Shown here: one piece after another, positions 51,298 through 61,166 of the stretch
How the letters are laid out: the number at the start of each line of letters is the position of its first letter
Position numbering within the stretch: the stretch's first letter is position 1
Source of the DNA: Edaphovirga cremea
GTDB lineage: Bacteria; Pseudomonadota; Gammaproteobacteria; Enterobacterales; Enterobacteriaceae
NCBI RefSeq assembly: GCF_003332275.1
Contig: NZ_QOVA01000013.1
Location: forward strand, 38,303 to 102,302
Length of the DNA: 64,000 bases
Direction of reading: 5' to 3'
Notes under the pieces: generated by a model
What the model was told of the DNA's origin: nothing
What the model saw: only the letters and a program-made list of their open reading frames with translations
Database searches by the model: none
Translations under genes and position numbers: made by a program

Positions 51298-54200
51298 TTA
51301 CCACCTGATTTTGACGCCGAGATTACCGCTGTAATCCCGGCGGTATTGGTCATCGAGATCGCTATTCTGACTGGCCGCCGCATAGAGACTGACATTGTCA
51401 TTCACTGCCGCGACCACCCCCAGCCCAATCTCCAGCGACGTGCTTTCGTACTGCATATCCACACTGTCATTGGCCAAAAGTACGGAGCCGTTCTGTTTAA
51501 AGTCATGCCACACGTTGACTTTCAGATAGGGTTGCAACACTTGCGAACGGTTGGTGTAATTCCCCTGCAATCTGGCGCCAATGCGCCCGGTATAAAGCGT
51601 ATCACTGCCGTAAGAGATGGAAGAAATTCCGTCATCAGCATCATCAATAGATTCATGTTGAGCGATAATTTGCGCCTGAGGCTCCAGCGTCCAACGATCG
51701 GTTATGGCAAAGGGCAATCCGCTCTCTATTGAACCAGTCAGCAATTTTCCTTTTACATCACTGTTCACTCCGCGGCCTGAGTTCACATCGCCATCAAGCC
51801 AGGTATGCATGACAACCGCATCGATATAAGCCTGATTAGGCCATAAATGTGTCCAGTATCCCCCCAGACTGTTTCCGTGCATATTCAGGGTTCCGGCATC
51901 AGCGTCAGGAAAACCCAGAATAAATCCGTGAATATCGCCATCAACGTGAGTGTATCCATAGAACAGCCCCGCATGATCGCGCTGGCCGTTATCATATTGG
52001 TGAGCATAGATATCCTGTCCTACCTGCACGCCAGTGAAATTCCCGTCAAAAGATGGCGCCGCATCACCTGACCAATGCTGGTCGGTTTGTGTACCAAAAA
52101 TACGCGCCCATCCTTCTGGATCGCTGGTGTTACCCGTCAATTGCGGTTGCCCGCCTTCACGCTCATGATAAGTCCCCAATGCAGTCATTCCTAGTTTGAA
52201 TACCACCGGGGGAAGCACGCTATACATGGGGGTTTCCTGACGATAAAGCGGCACCGCACTGCGACCTGATACCGCTGCAGGCAGCGCAGGACTGCCTGGT
52301 GCGGGTGTGGGAACCGCAATACCCGGTTGAGTGGGTGTTCCGGGGTTAGTGGGTTCTGCGGGATTGCCGGGCTCAGCCGGATTGGTTGGCGTCGTTGGCG
52401 TACCCGGATCCGTAGGCTCCGTTGGATTGGTAGGCTCAGACGGTTCGGGAGTTATCGGCGGCGCGATCAGCGTATTACGCAGATACCAGCTATTTTCACT
52501 CCCGGCGGTAGCCCCGCCATGAAACAAAACATATTCATAGGCACCGGCAGACATGGAACCACCATTCAGGCTGAAAGCCGTCGTGGAGGTCGTTGCGCCG
52601 TTAATTGCCGACACCAGTTCAATCCCATTGCCATTGGTATAGGCCCCTATCCCATTGATATTTGTTACCTGAATGCCGGTTTGTCCGCTGGCACTTCCCC
52701 CGGAGATGATGAGTTTGTCCGTTGGCGAATTTTCATCACCCAATTCAGTCTGCAACTTAAGCGTAGCGCTACTGCCTTCGCCAACGTAATTTCCATGAAT
52801 AGTCAGCGAGTCCGCCATACTTTGTGAACCGCCAGTAAGATCGATGGTGCCCGCATTATTCACCGTGACGGTGTCACTTCCATCACTGGACTGAATGCTT
52901 GATGCGCCCAAACCACCGGCAACTATGGCGCTGCTGCTATCCAGACTCAGCGTACCCGTTCGGGTAACGGCGTCCCCCAACGTGAGCGGGCTGTTGACAA
53001 TGAGTTGGGATTGATTATTTAACGCAATGTTTTCCCAATCGATAAAGCGGGCGGGATTATCTGCTATCGTATTGTCTATCGTCAGATTGTCCGTCCCGGT
53101 CCCGCCATCAATTGAGGGGGTTGAGGAGAGAGTTGCTGCACTCAGACCGCGTAAAACTGCATTATCGTTATCCTCGCCCATCAGGATTGCGCCATTGACC
53201 GCCCCGCCATTTTCCCAGAGAAAACTGTCATTGCCCGCACTCATGCGCACTTCGCCCTGGACTGTCCCCCCCGTAATGATGACGCTGTCGGTTCCGCCAC
53301 TGACGCTGATATTACCGCCTATCTCCCCTGCACTTAGCGTGATGCTGTCATTGCCGAAGCCAGCTACCAGATTACCGATGATCCTTCCGCCCGACATATT
53401 GAAGATATTATTGGCGAGCCTCATATCCACTCTTCCAATAGTCCCACCGCTCATCTGCGCGGCATCACCATCAACAAATGCGCCGACGATGGAACCGCTG
53501 GTCATCGTGAACGTATCAAGACCGTCGCCTTGTGCAAGGGAACCGATCTGACCACCGCTCATCACAAAATCGTCAATGCCAGTGCCCTGGGATATTGCTC
53601 CAGTAACAATTCCATTTTGAATATTGACGCTGTCGATGCCGCCATTTTGTTCTATATTGCCGATAACGGTACCATCCGTCAGGGTAAAACTGTCGTTACC
53701 ATCCCCTGTAACGATGGCGTTACCTGCGCCTCCCTGGAGTGTTCCACTATTTACGATAGTGCTGGCATTGTTACCCGGCAGAAAAATGGCGGCGCCATTT
53801 TGCCCGGTTAATATGCCTTGATTATTCAGTGTAGTGGTTCCGGCATTATTATAAATAGCAGAGGTACCAAGAATATTGCCATGCGTTGTGTTAGTTATCT
53901 GAGCGTTACCGCCCATATATACGCCATAAGACGTATCACTGCGCACGCTTCCATCATTATTCAGCACACCACCGGAAATAAAATTAATACCTTCACCGCC
54001 GGCACTGTGGACAGACGCATTGGTTGTGTTTGTTACTGTGGCAGGGTTGGACACCATTATGCCATCGCCGAATGAACCTTGAGTTTCAATTTGTCCGCTG
54101 TTAATAACTGACCCTAAATTCTGGCTGGTACTGCCTATGGAACGGATGCCATCGGAAGATTCACCATTGACCAGAATTGAACCCTGATTAACAATCTGGA

Positions 54201-55071
54201 GATTATTACCATTGGCGTAAATACCATGAGCAGAATTACCACTGGTGATGATCGAACTTTCATTATTTAATTGACTTCCGTCACCATAAGCGAATATTCC
54301 TGCGGCGCTATTCCCTGTGGTATTAATGCTTCCCTGATTGACTAACTGATGATTGCTGCCAATTCCTTCAAGGCCATCAGCACCTGTCCCAGATGTAGTG
54401 ATTACCCCCGCGCTCTGGTTGGTCAATACTGAATTTGAACCATCAACTTTCAGTCCGTAACTGTCACTTCCTGTTGTTATGATAGTGTTTTCATTGGTTA
54501 GTGCGTGATTGTCACCAAACGCTTCCATACCTGAAGATCCGTCCCCATCAGTGGTGATCGTACCCTGATTGATGAGGGTATTACCTGATGAACCCCGATC
54601 GCTGATAATACCATCCGATAAATCTGAGGTTGTATGAATGGTTCCCGCATTCAAAAAAGACGAATTCGTGCCATTGGTATAAATACCTTCTGACCGGAGA
54701 CCCGTTGTATTCAGTGTACCAAAGTTAAAAATCTGGTTATTGTCCCCGCGAGCAGAGAGCGCATCGAAAAATTCGACATCATTAATATTCACCAGCACCG
54801 TGCCATTATTGGTAATCAAACTCCCACCCCAGATTAATACGCCATTTCCTCCTCCTGAAATGGAAACTTGCGCCCCAGGTTGAAGAAGGATGTTGGCGGT
54901 TACCCCCGGAGCCGGTTGAATGTTTGTCAAATAAGGGTTGGGAACTGAAGTATCGCAGACCACATTGATATCGTAAGTCGTCCCTGCGCTTGAGATACAG
55001 TCTGCTTCAACGATAGAGACATAAAATAAACCCAAGAATATCAAGTGTGAACGGAAAGCGTATTTATGCAT
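51298..55071 (-). CDS. Giant autotransporter with Pro-rich linker
   Basis: This 1257-residue autotransporter has a signal peptide from 55071 (MHKYAFRSHLIFLGLFYVSIVEA), with GAAGG 7 bases upstream. The passenger (about 25-870) is a long series of short repeats such as LTNQSAGVITTSGTGADGLEG, INTTGNSAAGIFAYGDGSQLNNESSI, a right-handed beta-helix pattern. A Pro/Thr/Glu/Asn-rich linker (about 874-934, forms such as PTNPTEPTDPGTPTTPT) follows. The beta-barrel starts at about 985 (WARIFGTQTDQHW) and ends NLGVKIRW; the last residue is Trp, acceptable for barrel insertion. It is likely surface-exposed and adhesive or biofilm-related by family. It is monocistronic. Confidence 0.9.
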   Translation of the reverse strand: MHKYAFRSHLIFLGLFYVSIVEADCISSAGTTYDINVVCDTSVPNPYLTNIQPAPGVTANILLQPGAQVSISGGGNGVLIWGGSLITNNGTVLVNINDVEFFDALSARGDNNQIFNFGTLNTTGLRSEGIYTNGTNSSFLNAGTIHTTSDLSDGIISDRGSSGNTLINQGTITTDGDGSSGMEAFGDNHALTNENTIITTGSDSYGLKVDGSNSVLTNQSAGVITTSGTGADGLEGIGSNHQLVNQGSINTTGNSAAGIFAYGDGSQLNNESSIITSGNSAHGIYANGNNLQIVNQGSILVNGESSDGIRSIGSTSQNLGSVINSGQIETQGSFGDGIMVSNPATVTNTTNASVHSAGGEGINFISGGVLNNDGSVRSDTSYGVYMGGNAQITNTTHGNILGTSAIYNNAGTTTLNNQGILTGQNGAAIFLPGNNASTIVNSGTLQGGAGNAIVTGDGNDSFTLTDGTVIGNIEQNGGIDSVNIQNGIVTGAISQGTGIDDFVMSGGQIGSLAQGDGLDTFTMTSGSIVGAFVDGDAAQMSGGTIGRVDMRLANNIFNMSGGRIIGNLVAGFGNDSITLSAGEIGGNISVSGGTDSVIITGGTVQGEVRMSAGNDSFLWENGGAVNGAILMGEDNDNAVLRGLSAATLSSTPSIDGGTGTDNLTIDNTIADNPARFIDWENIALNNQSQLIVNSPLTLGDAVTRTGTLSLDSSSAIVAGGLGASSIQSSDGSDTVTVNNAGTIDLTGGSQSMADSLTIHGNYVGEGSSATLKLQTELGDENSPTDKLIISGGSASGQTGIQVTNINGIGAYTNGNGIELVSAINGATTSTTAFSLNGGSMSAGAYEYVLFHGGATAGSENSWYLRNTLIAPPITPEPSEPTNPTEPTDPGTPTTPTNPAEPGNPAEPTNPGTPTQPGIAVPTPAPGSPALPAAVSGRSAVPLYRQETPMYSVLPPVVFKLGMTALGTYHEREGGQPQLTGNTSDPEGWARIFGTQTDQHWSGDAAPSFDGNFTGVQVGQDIYAHQYDNGQRDHAGLFYGYTHVDGDIHGFILGFPDADAGTLNMHGNSLGGYWTHLWPNQAYIDAVVMHTWLDGDVNSGRGVNSDVKGKLLTGSIESGLPFAITDRWTLEPQAQIIAQHESIDDADDGISSISYGSDTLYTGRIGARLQGNYTNRSQVLQPYLKVNVWHDFKQNGSVLLANDSVDMQYESTSLEIGLGVVAAVNDNVSLYAAASQNSDLDDQYRRDYSGNLGVKIRW

Positions 55072-55371
55072 TTTCATGCCTTCATTTATTATTGCTGACC
55101 CCATTAATATTCACTTTAGTTTATGATTGTTTTTTTGTCTCCTCAGTTCCTGCTGAATGGGTGTGAATGGCGATTTCTGGGTTCATGAGTCGCGAAGAGG
55201 CACACAGGACAACGTGAATCTGTTTAATGGCATCGCGATAGCGGACATCCAGGCGCAAAATGGATAGAATCCTATAATGACTGGAAGTCTATGCCACTCA
55301 AGTGGTTATATCGAAAAGACTTGCGCCATACCGACAAAAACGTTTGTCGCTTTGCCATTCAGGAGAACAAG

Positions 55372-56625
55372 ATGAGTCAGTCAACGCCTCTGGAAGTAGC
55401 GCCAACTGCTGCAACTCAGCGGCGATTTGTACCCTTGCTGGGTATCATTCTGGTATCACTGAATCTGCGTGCGGGGGTGACGTCACTGAGTGCCATCTAT
55501 GGTTTTATTGCCCAGGATGTCACGGGTTTCAATGTGCCGCTCCTTGGCGTCATTCCGGTTCTCTGTTTTGCATTATTTGGTGCGTTGGCGACGACATTCT
55601 CCCGCCGGATGGGGTATGAATGCGCCCTGATGCTCTCCATGTTGATGATTTTTATTGGTATTGCCCTTCGTTCGTTCGCACATACCTTCCCTCTGTTTGT
55701 CCTCTGGAGCCTGATTTCATTGGCGGGAATGGGGTTTGGCAATGTGCTGATCCAACCGCTGATAAAAAAATATTTCCCCAGCCGTATCGGCCCGATCACT
55801 GCTGCATTTGCCGTTATGCTCGCCGTGTCGGGAGGTTTTCCGCCGATCGTGGCAGTGCCGATTACCGCTGCGTTTGGTTGGCGGGCCAATGTTTTCCTTT
55901 GGGCGATTGTGGCGCTAATGGCTGCGGTACCGTGGTTTGTAGTGCTGCTTACCCGCCAGAAAAAGTCGTCAGCCGCCGCAGCAATACTCCCTGAGCCTCA
56001 ACCTGCCGCCACTCCTCAACGCGCGCTAAATCAGGTGAAAGTCTGGAAATGGCCGGTGGCCTGGTCGATGGTCATTTTGTTCGGCGTCGGCATGATGAGT
56101 ATGTACACCATGCTGAACTGGTTACCGACCGTGTTGATACAGCAAGGTATTTCAGTCAATACGGCGGGCAGTATTCTCGGTGTTTATATTATTTTGGGGG
56201 TATTCCATTCGATCCTGCTGCCGATCTACCTTGGCCGGATGAAAAATCCGTATATCGTGGTGTGTGTCGCGGGTGTGCTGCAGATCACAGGTTATATGGG
56301 CTACCTGTACGCGCCAGCTTACGTCTGGGTCTGGACCGTGATTACTGCACCGGGGCTGATGACGATCCCCACTACCTTTCAGTTAATCAATCTTAGAACC
56401 CGGACCGTGGCGGGCGCTGCCTCGCTCTCGGCCTTTACGCAGGGCATTGGCTATGTATTTGCGGGCGTTGGCCCATTTCTGTTTGGTTATTTTTACGCAT
56501 TGTCAGGCGATTGGCAGATCTCATTCTGGTTTTTGACGGCGATGTCGATATTGATGGTTATCGCTGGGGGCGCGGCGGTGCGCCCTAAATTCCTGGAAGA
56601 TGCACAGCGGCGGAGTCAGGAATAA
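55372..56625 (+). CDS. CynX/NimT-family MFS transporter
   Basis: This 417-residue major-facilitator protein has about 12 TM helices and the CynX-type pattern GIILVSLNLRAGVTSLSAIYGFIAQDVTGF at the start. The start at 55372 has a perfect AGGAG 7 bases upstream; the frame from 55291 has none. Relatives transport cyanate, 2-nitroimidazole or unknown small molecules. No cyanase gene is nearby, so cyanate use is not supported. It is convergent with a ClbS-like gene and lies next to the giant autotransporter. Confidence 0.9.
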   Translation: MSQSTPLEVAPTAATQRRFVPLLGIILVSLNLRAGVTSLSAIYGFIAQDVTGFNVPLLGVIPVLCFALFGALATTFSRRMGYECALMLSMLMIFIGIALRSFAHTFPLFVLWSLISLAGMGFGNVLIQPLIKKYFPSRIGPITAAFAVMLAVSGGFPPIVAVPITAAFGWRANVFLWAIVALMAAVPWFVVLLTRQKKSSAAAAILPEPQPAATPQRALNQVKVWKWPVAWSMVILFGVGMMSMYTMLNWLPTVLIQQGISVNTAGSILGVYIILGVFHSILLPIYLGRMKNPYIVVCVAGVLQITGYMGYLYAPAYVWVWTVITAPGLMTIPTTFQLINLRTRTVAGAASLSAFTQGIGYVFAGVGPFLFGYFYALSGDWQISFWFLTAMSILMVIAGGAAVRPKFLEDAQRRSQE

Positions 56626-56641
56626 GGCCGTGTCAGGGGGA

Positions 56642-57157
56642 TCACAGCATAATACCCTGTTGTTTCGCCCACTTGCGTACCCGGACACGGGCATTGAGAT
56701 AAGGCGACAAGGTATTGAATTGAATCATGCGCCCCATCGTCCATTTATCGTACCAGGCGCACTCATAGAGATCGTGGTTATCAGTGGATTCTATAAAGGT
56801 GACAATCTCCTTTTTCGCTGAATCGAGGCGTTCAATCAGTTCCTGATACGTCAGAGCCTCATAGTCCTCATAAAATTTCTGCGCGAGTCGGCCCAATTGG
56901 TTCCATTTGAAGCCGGTTTCAGGAAAATCAATCTCTTGCCCGTCCTTATGCCGGGCAATCCATTTCAGTACCAACTCATTCCAACCGAGTAAATACGCCA
57001 CCAAATTGCACGCACTCATCATTGTGCCTTTGGCATGGCCCTCAAGGGATTTCTCAACGGATCTTTCCACAGGCAAGGCGATTAAATCTTTGCGCAACCG
57101 TTCATAATTCCTGGCGATCTCACTCAGTAATTCATCCTTGTTCTGCGGTACGGCCAT
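56642..57157 (-). CDS. ClbS/DfsB-family protein
   Basis: This 171-residue four-helix-bundle protein closely follows the ClbS pattern: MAVPQNKDELLSEIARNYERL, LEGHAKGTMMSACNLVAYLLGWNELVLKW, FKWNQLGRLAQKFYEDYE and WTMGRMIQFNTLSPYLNAR. ClbS protects colibactin producers by opening the toxin's cyclopropane warhead; DfsB and related proteins are of the same family. The colibactin biosynthesis genes are absent, so here it could be a self-standing resistance protein or have another substrate. The start at 57157 is favoured by AAGG 9 bases upstream; an ATG six bases earlier is possible. Confidence 0.9.
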   Translation of the reverse strand: MAVPQNKDELLSEIARNYERLRKDLIALPVERSVEKSLEGHAKGTMMSACNLVAYLLGWNELVLKWIARHKDGQEIDFPETGFKWNQLGRLAQKFYEDYEALTYQELIERLDSAKKEIVTFIESTDNHDLYECAWYDKWTMGRMIQFNTLSPYLNARVRVRKWAKQQGIML

Positions 57158-57237
57158 ACTCATGATCCTTATGAATTTTGTAGAAAGGTGTGACGAGACA
57201 ATTTGAGTGACAGGGTCACTTTTATATCAAGTCCGGC

Positions 57238-58134
57238 TTAAATATGCACCAGACAGCCCTTGTCACGCAGCCTCTGCAATACATCCGGTTCCTGCGTGAA
57301 ATGATTCCAACGCAAATCCAGTCTCTTAAGATTACGCAATTGCGCAAAACTGTCCGGCAGAGATGAGAGACGATTGGCCCGGAGATCAAGGCTTTGCAGA
57401 TTAACCAGATTTCCAATGCTATCAGGCAGACGCTGGATATTGTTAAACCGCAGATTTATGTCAGCCAGTTCTGATAAAGAGGTCATTTCAGTGGGTAATG
57501 CTGGGATGTGATTATTGGAGAGATCAATAACCCGCAGACTTTTCATTCCGGCAATATCGGGGGCGATGTGAACGATCTCATTTTTCATCAGGTAAAGCTC
57601 ACGGGTTTGCGTCAAGGCACCCACATCGGCAGGTAGCGCGTTTATCTTATTATTATACAAGCGGATTTCTTGAAGATTGACCAGTTTGAATACGCATTGG
57701 GGAATACTCGTCAGCGCATTATCCGTAACGTTTAAATACTTCAGTTTTTTAAGTGCGCAGAGCGAGTCTGGCAACGTCGCGAAACCATTATCGCTCAGGT
57801 AGAGGTATTCCAAGGCTTCCAGATTACCGATTTCTTGCGGGATCGAGTCAATCTGGTTATGTCCCAGATCCAGCATTCTGAGCGCGCGTAGTTGATCGAT
57901 TCTGCCCGTGATAGCGGTTATTTGGTTGCAGGAAAGATTCAGCACCTGCAATGCTTGCAGTGAACATATCTCTTCAGGAAAAGCACTCAACCTGTTGTTA
58001 TACATACTGAATTGCTTAAGATGAGACAACTTGGCCACACCAGGCGGTATCTCGGCCAGTCCTTGACTGTCGAGATTGAGTATTTCCTGTAACGAACCTG
58101 ACTGCTTTTCTGCTTTTGAAACTTGATGAAGCAT
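57238..58134 (-). CDS. Leucine-rich-repeat protein
   Basis: This 298-residue protein is made of twelve 23-residue leucine-rich repeats of the form LxxLxLxxNxIxxLPxxIxxLxx (for example ALRMLDLGHNQIDSIPQEIGNLE). The first begins at about residue 15 and the last ends near 285. No signal peptide and no E3-ligase or other effector domain is seen. Such LRR proteins bind other proteins; some are type III effectors in plant- or animal-associated bacteria, but no evidence for secretion is visible. It is monocistronic, between a ClbS-like and a LacI-type gene. Confidence 0.9.
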   Translation of the reverse strand: MLHQVSKAEKQSGSLQEILNLDSQGLAEIPPGVAKLSHLKQFSMYNNRLSAFPEEICSLQALQVLNLSCNQITAITGRIDQLRALRMLDLGHNQIDSIPQEIGNLEALEYLYLSDNGFATLPDSLCALKKLKYLNVTDNALTSIPQCVFKLVNLQEIRLYNNKINALPADVGALTQTRELYLMKNEIVHIAPDIAGMKSLRVIDLSNNHIPALPTEMTSLSELADINLRFNNIQRLPDSIGNLVNLQSLDLRANRLSSLPDSFAQLRNLKRLDLRWNHFTQEPDVLQRLRDKGCLVHI

Positions 58135-58233
58135 GGCGCTGTATCCCTACGTGCGACTCTCTATTATTCACGCCAAAACTTTACCATAAAGAGGTCATCA
58201 AAACGCTTACCGGCAAGCAAAAAAGGCGGAGGA

Positions 58234-59271
58234 TCAAGAGTGGGAGGAGCCGCGTTTTATTAAGGAGACAGGCAAAACCCGCACTTTATCTGCTGCGCTG
58301 AGCGGTGGTTTTTTCTTATCCAATTGGGCAAACAACAGTTCTGCGGCGCACTGCCCCATTTCTCGTTTGGGAATGTTGATGGTGGAAAGGGGTATTTTCA
58401 GGGTGTCGAGTAAATCAATATTGGAAAAGCCGACCAACGCGACATCTTCAGGCATGCGCAAGTTATGGGTCATGCAGTAATCAAATACGCCCAATGCCGT
58501 TTCATCATTGACTACAAAAATAGAAACCGGCAATGGTATGCGCTGCATAATCTCACACATCACGTCATAGCCCGCTTTGGCACGCAGCTCTTTGGCAAAG
58601 AATACCGAATTTTCAGCAGAAAATTGCTGATCGAGCATCGCCATGGTTTCGCAAAAACCGTTATAACGCTGTTCAACCCCCGATTTTGCCCCGATCGGTC
58701 CCGCAATATGGATAACTGGCCGTTTGAGTTCGTCAAACAGGTGCTGCGTCGCCAACTTCGCACCCGCATGGTTATCGGCCACTACGGCAGGGAAGCGATC
58801 GCCGATAGAGTGACTGATCAACACCAGCGGAATGTTCAACTGCTGGTAAACCTCATCCAGATGCTCGGTCTCTTTCGAGCACGGCAGAACAATCAGCCCA
58901 TCGACGCCCATCTGCGTCAGTTTGCGCACCTGCTGCTGTTCGGTGAGAAGATTGTCCCAGGACTGCGTTGCCCAATAGGAAAAATCACGCGGGTTGATGG
59001 CATCTTCCAGACCTATAAAAAAATCATGGAAGAAAGGGTTATTGAAATAGTTTATAACCACACCGAATGAACGTGTCGAGGTACCGCGAAGGAAACGGGC
59101 ACCGGTATTCGGCACGTATCCCAGCTCTTTGGCGACACGTTTGATCTCGTCGCGCATGGCTTGAGTCAGAGAACCATTGTTGTTCAGGGCCATGGAAACT
59201 GCGGTCGCCGATACACCGACAACTTTGGCAATATCCTTGACTGTCACTCGTGCACGGCTCTTGTCTGCCAT
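58234..59271 (-). CDS. LacI-family repressor of the lyase/DASS genes
   Basis: This 345-residue LacI-type regulator has an HTH (VTVKDIAKVVGVSATAVSMALNNNGSLTQAMRDEIKRVAKELGYVPNTGARFLRG) and an effector domain with GVVINYFNNPFFHDFFIGLEDAI, typical of GalR/LacI proteins. It is divergent from the lyase gene. The spacer contains two perfect palindromes with the TTTAACGTTAAA core, both suited to a LacI dimer and spaced 99 bp apart, so DNA looping is possible. The effector is probably the lyase substrate or a product. Confidence 0.92.
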   Translation of the reverse strand: MADKSRARVTVKDIAKVVGVSATAVSMALNNNGSLTQAMRDEIKRVAKELGYVPNTGARFLRGTSTRSFGVVINYFNNPFFHDFFIGLEDAINPRDFSYWATQSWDNLLTEQQQVRKLTQMGVDGLIVLPCSKETEHLDEVYQQLNIPLVLISHSIGDRFPAVVADNHAGAKLATQHLFDELKRPVIHIAGPIGAKSGVEQRYNGFCETMAMLDQQFSAENSVFFAKELRAKAGYDVMCEIMQRIPLPVSIFVVNDETALGVFDYCMTHNLRMPEDVALVGFSNIDLLDTLKIPLSTINIPKREMGQCAAELLFAQLDKKKPPLSAADKVRVLPVSLIKRGSSHS

Positions 59272-59548
59272 TATGGTTTTGAATTTTCCAGTGAGAATGT
59301 GTGGCTATTATAACGTAAATATCTCTTACTCCCATCTTATCCTGTTGATCCTTGCTGTTATTTGCAGGCTACACCTCGATAGACGGATCTGCTTTTCCCT
59401 GTTGATTGCAACGACTGCTGGTTCTTTTTTGTCCATTTTAGTGTTTTTTACTCCCCTGCCCATTTGAGTTTAGTGGTGAAAATCTGCACGAATTATGACA
59501 TCACCATCACAAAACCATACAAAATTAATGGACATGAAAAGCGGTCAG

Positions 59549-59562
59549 CTTTAACGTTAAAG
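59549..59562. promoter_or_regulatory. Operator O1 (LacI-type)
   Basis: Perfect 14-bp palindrome CTTTAACGTTAAAG in the spacer between the divergent LacI-type gene and the lyase gene. It has the same core as the second copy 99 bp downstream. Confidence 0.85.
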
Positions 59563-59646
59563 TCGAAAGGCATTCTAAGAACATGATTCGGTTTGCGCTA
59601 TGTACGCAGATGAAAGGACATCCATGTCCCTTTTTTTACACGAATA

Positions 59647-59662
59647 ACTTTAACGTTAAAGT
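59647..59662. promoter_or_regulatory. Operator O2 (LacI-type), next to the lyase RBS
   Basis: Perfect 16-bp palindrome ACTTTAACGTTAAAGT. It ends two bases before the AAGGAG of the lyase gene, so a bound repressor would block transcription at its 5' end. The central CG and the core match O1. Confidence 0.87.
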
Positions 59663-59676
59663 CAAGGAGCTCCACG

Positions 59677-61020
59677 ATGAATTCTACTGTTTTCGATAGC
59701 CAGGTGTTTGGTCCCCTCTTCAGTACAGATGATATGCGCCGGATATTCAGCGACCAGAATCTTGTGCAAAGCTGGCTGGATACTGAAGCAGCGCTCGCCA
59801 GAGCCGAGGGTGAACTCGGAATTATCCCTCAGCAGGCTATGGAGGAAATTTGCAGTAAAGCCAGGGCCGAATGGGTGGATATCCCCGCAATCGGTGAGTT
59901 TTACAAAAGCTCGATCACCATGGTGCCACTGCTGAAAGCGTTCAAAAAAATTCTCGATAACGATGCAGGGGAGTTTGTGCATTGGGGTGCGACGAGCCAG
60001 GACATCGTGGATACCGGTTTGATTTTGCAAATCCGCCAGGCATACCAACTGCTACTGGGACGTTTACGCCAATGTGAACGTGCCAGCTACGCCTTGGCTG
60101 AAAAGTACAAGGACGTTGTCATGGCAGGACGTACCCACGTGCAGCATGCATTACCGATCACCATGGGATTCAAAGCCGCCGTGTGGGCGTCTGAACTGAG
60201 CCGCCATGTCGTCAGGATGGAGGAGATCGCGCCACGGTTGTTCATTGGCCAGTTCTCAGGTGCGGTTGGAACGCTGGCCTCACTGGAAGATCGCGGGCTG
60301 GACGTGCAGAAACGGATGATGGAACTTCTCGATCTGGCGGTTCCAGACATTGCCTGGCATACCGCCAGAGACCACATCGCAGAATTTATCAATTTGCTCG
60401 CCATGATCGCCGCGACGTTGGCGAAGATTTCCCATGAAGTGCTTACCTTGCAGCGCACTGAAATTGGTGAGCTGGAGGAGCCGTTCTTTATGGGCAAGGT
60501 TGGTAGCAGCACCATGCCACATAAACGTAATCCGCAGGTGTGTGAGAACGTCATCGCCCTGACCCGCAGTGTGCGTGCCTTGGCTCCACTGGCGGTAGAA
60601 GCGATGATTTGTGAAAACGAAAGGGACTGGAGCTGTGAAATCGCCGAATGGGATTTTGTGCCGCGTGCCTGTTTGTTGCTCGATACCTCACTGGAGAAGA
60701 GCGTCGATATCCTGGAGAACTTGATCGTCTATCCGGAAAAAATGGAAAAAAACCTGTTCCATTTGAAGGGCTTGATGCTGTCCGAGTCGGTCATGATGCA
60801 TCTGGGGCAAAAAATGGGGCGAATGAGCGCGCACGATATCGTCTATAAAATCTGTATGGCGGTCTTCGAAAAGGGCAGCAGCATGGAAGAGGCCCTGCTG
60901 GCACAGCCAGAGGTTATGCAGTACTTCACCGAGAGTGAGATTCAACAGATGCTGGAGCCACATCACTATATCGGACTGGCAACCACCTTTGTTGATCGGG
61001 TGTTGGCGAAACGTCCTTAA
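59677..61020 (+). CDS. Adenylosuccinate-lyase/CMLE-superfamily enzyme
   Basis: This 447-residue lyase belongs to the aspartase/fumarase superfamily. The three conserved regions are HWGATSQDIVDTG, AGRTHVQHALPITMGFKAA and the signature GSSTMPHKRNP with the catalytic Ser loop. Sizes and motifs fit adenylosuccinate lyase-like and 3-carboxy-cis,cis-muconate cycloisomerase-like members. Its regulation by a dedicated LacI repressor and pairing with a DASS anion transporter argue for a catabolic role, such as cleaving an imported substituted succinate to fumarate, rather than purine synthesis. The substrate is unknown. Confidence 0.88.
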   Translation: MNSTVFDSQVFGPLFSTDDMRRIFSDQNLVQSWLDTEAALARAEGELGIIPQQAMEEICSKARAEWVDIPAIGEFYKSSITMVPLLKAFKKILDNDAGEFVHWGATSQDIVDTGLILQIRQAYQLLLGRLRQCERASYALAEKYKDVVMAGRTHVQHALPITMGFKAAVWASELSRHVVRMEEIAPRLFIGQFSGAVGTLASLEDRGLDVQKRMMELLDLAVPDIAWHTARDHIAEFINLLAMIAATLAKISHEVLTLQRTEIGELEEPFFMGKVGSSTMPHKRNPQVCENVIALTRSVRALAPLAVEAMICENERDWSCEIAEWDFVPRACLLLDTSLEKSVDILENLIVYPEKMEKNLFHLKGLMLSESVMMHLGQKMGRMSAHDIVYKICMAVFEKGSSMEEALLAQPEVMQYFTESEIQQMLEPHHYIGLATTFVDRVLAKRP

Positions 61021-61166
61021 CACGGGGCGATAGCCCTCACCTCTGCCACCCATCGTCCGGTGCGGTGTCAGATATTTTTCCCTTGCTCTGGCCAGGGTAT
61101 GCACAATCAACGACAGGGATCGAATGGTTGTGAACATAGCAACGTGGTCAGGTCTGAGAGGCTGCC

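Larger units (their letters stand above)
59272..59676. other. Divergent regulatory spacer of the lyase module
   Basis: This 405-bp region holds the two operators listed separately. It should hold the promoters of both divergent genes, but no convincing -35/-10 pair was fixed by eye. An AAGGAG lies 7 bases before the lyase start. Confidence 0.6.
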
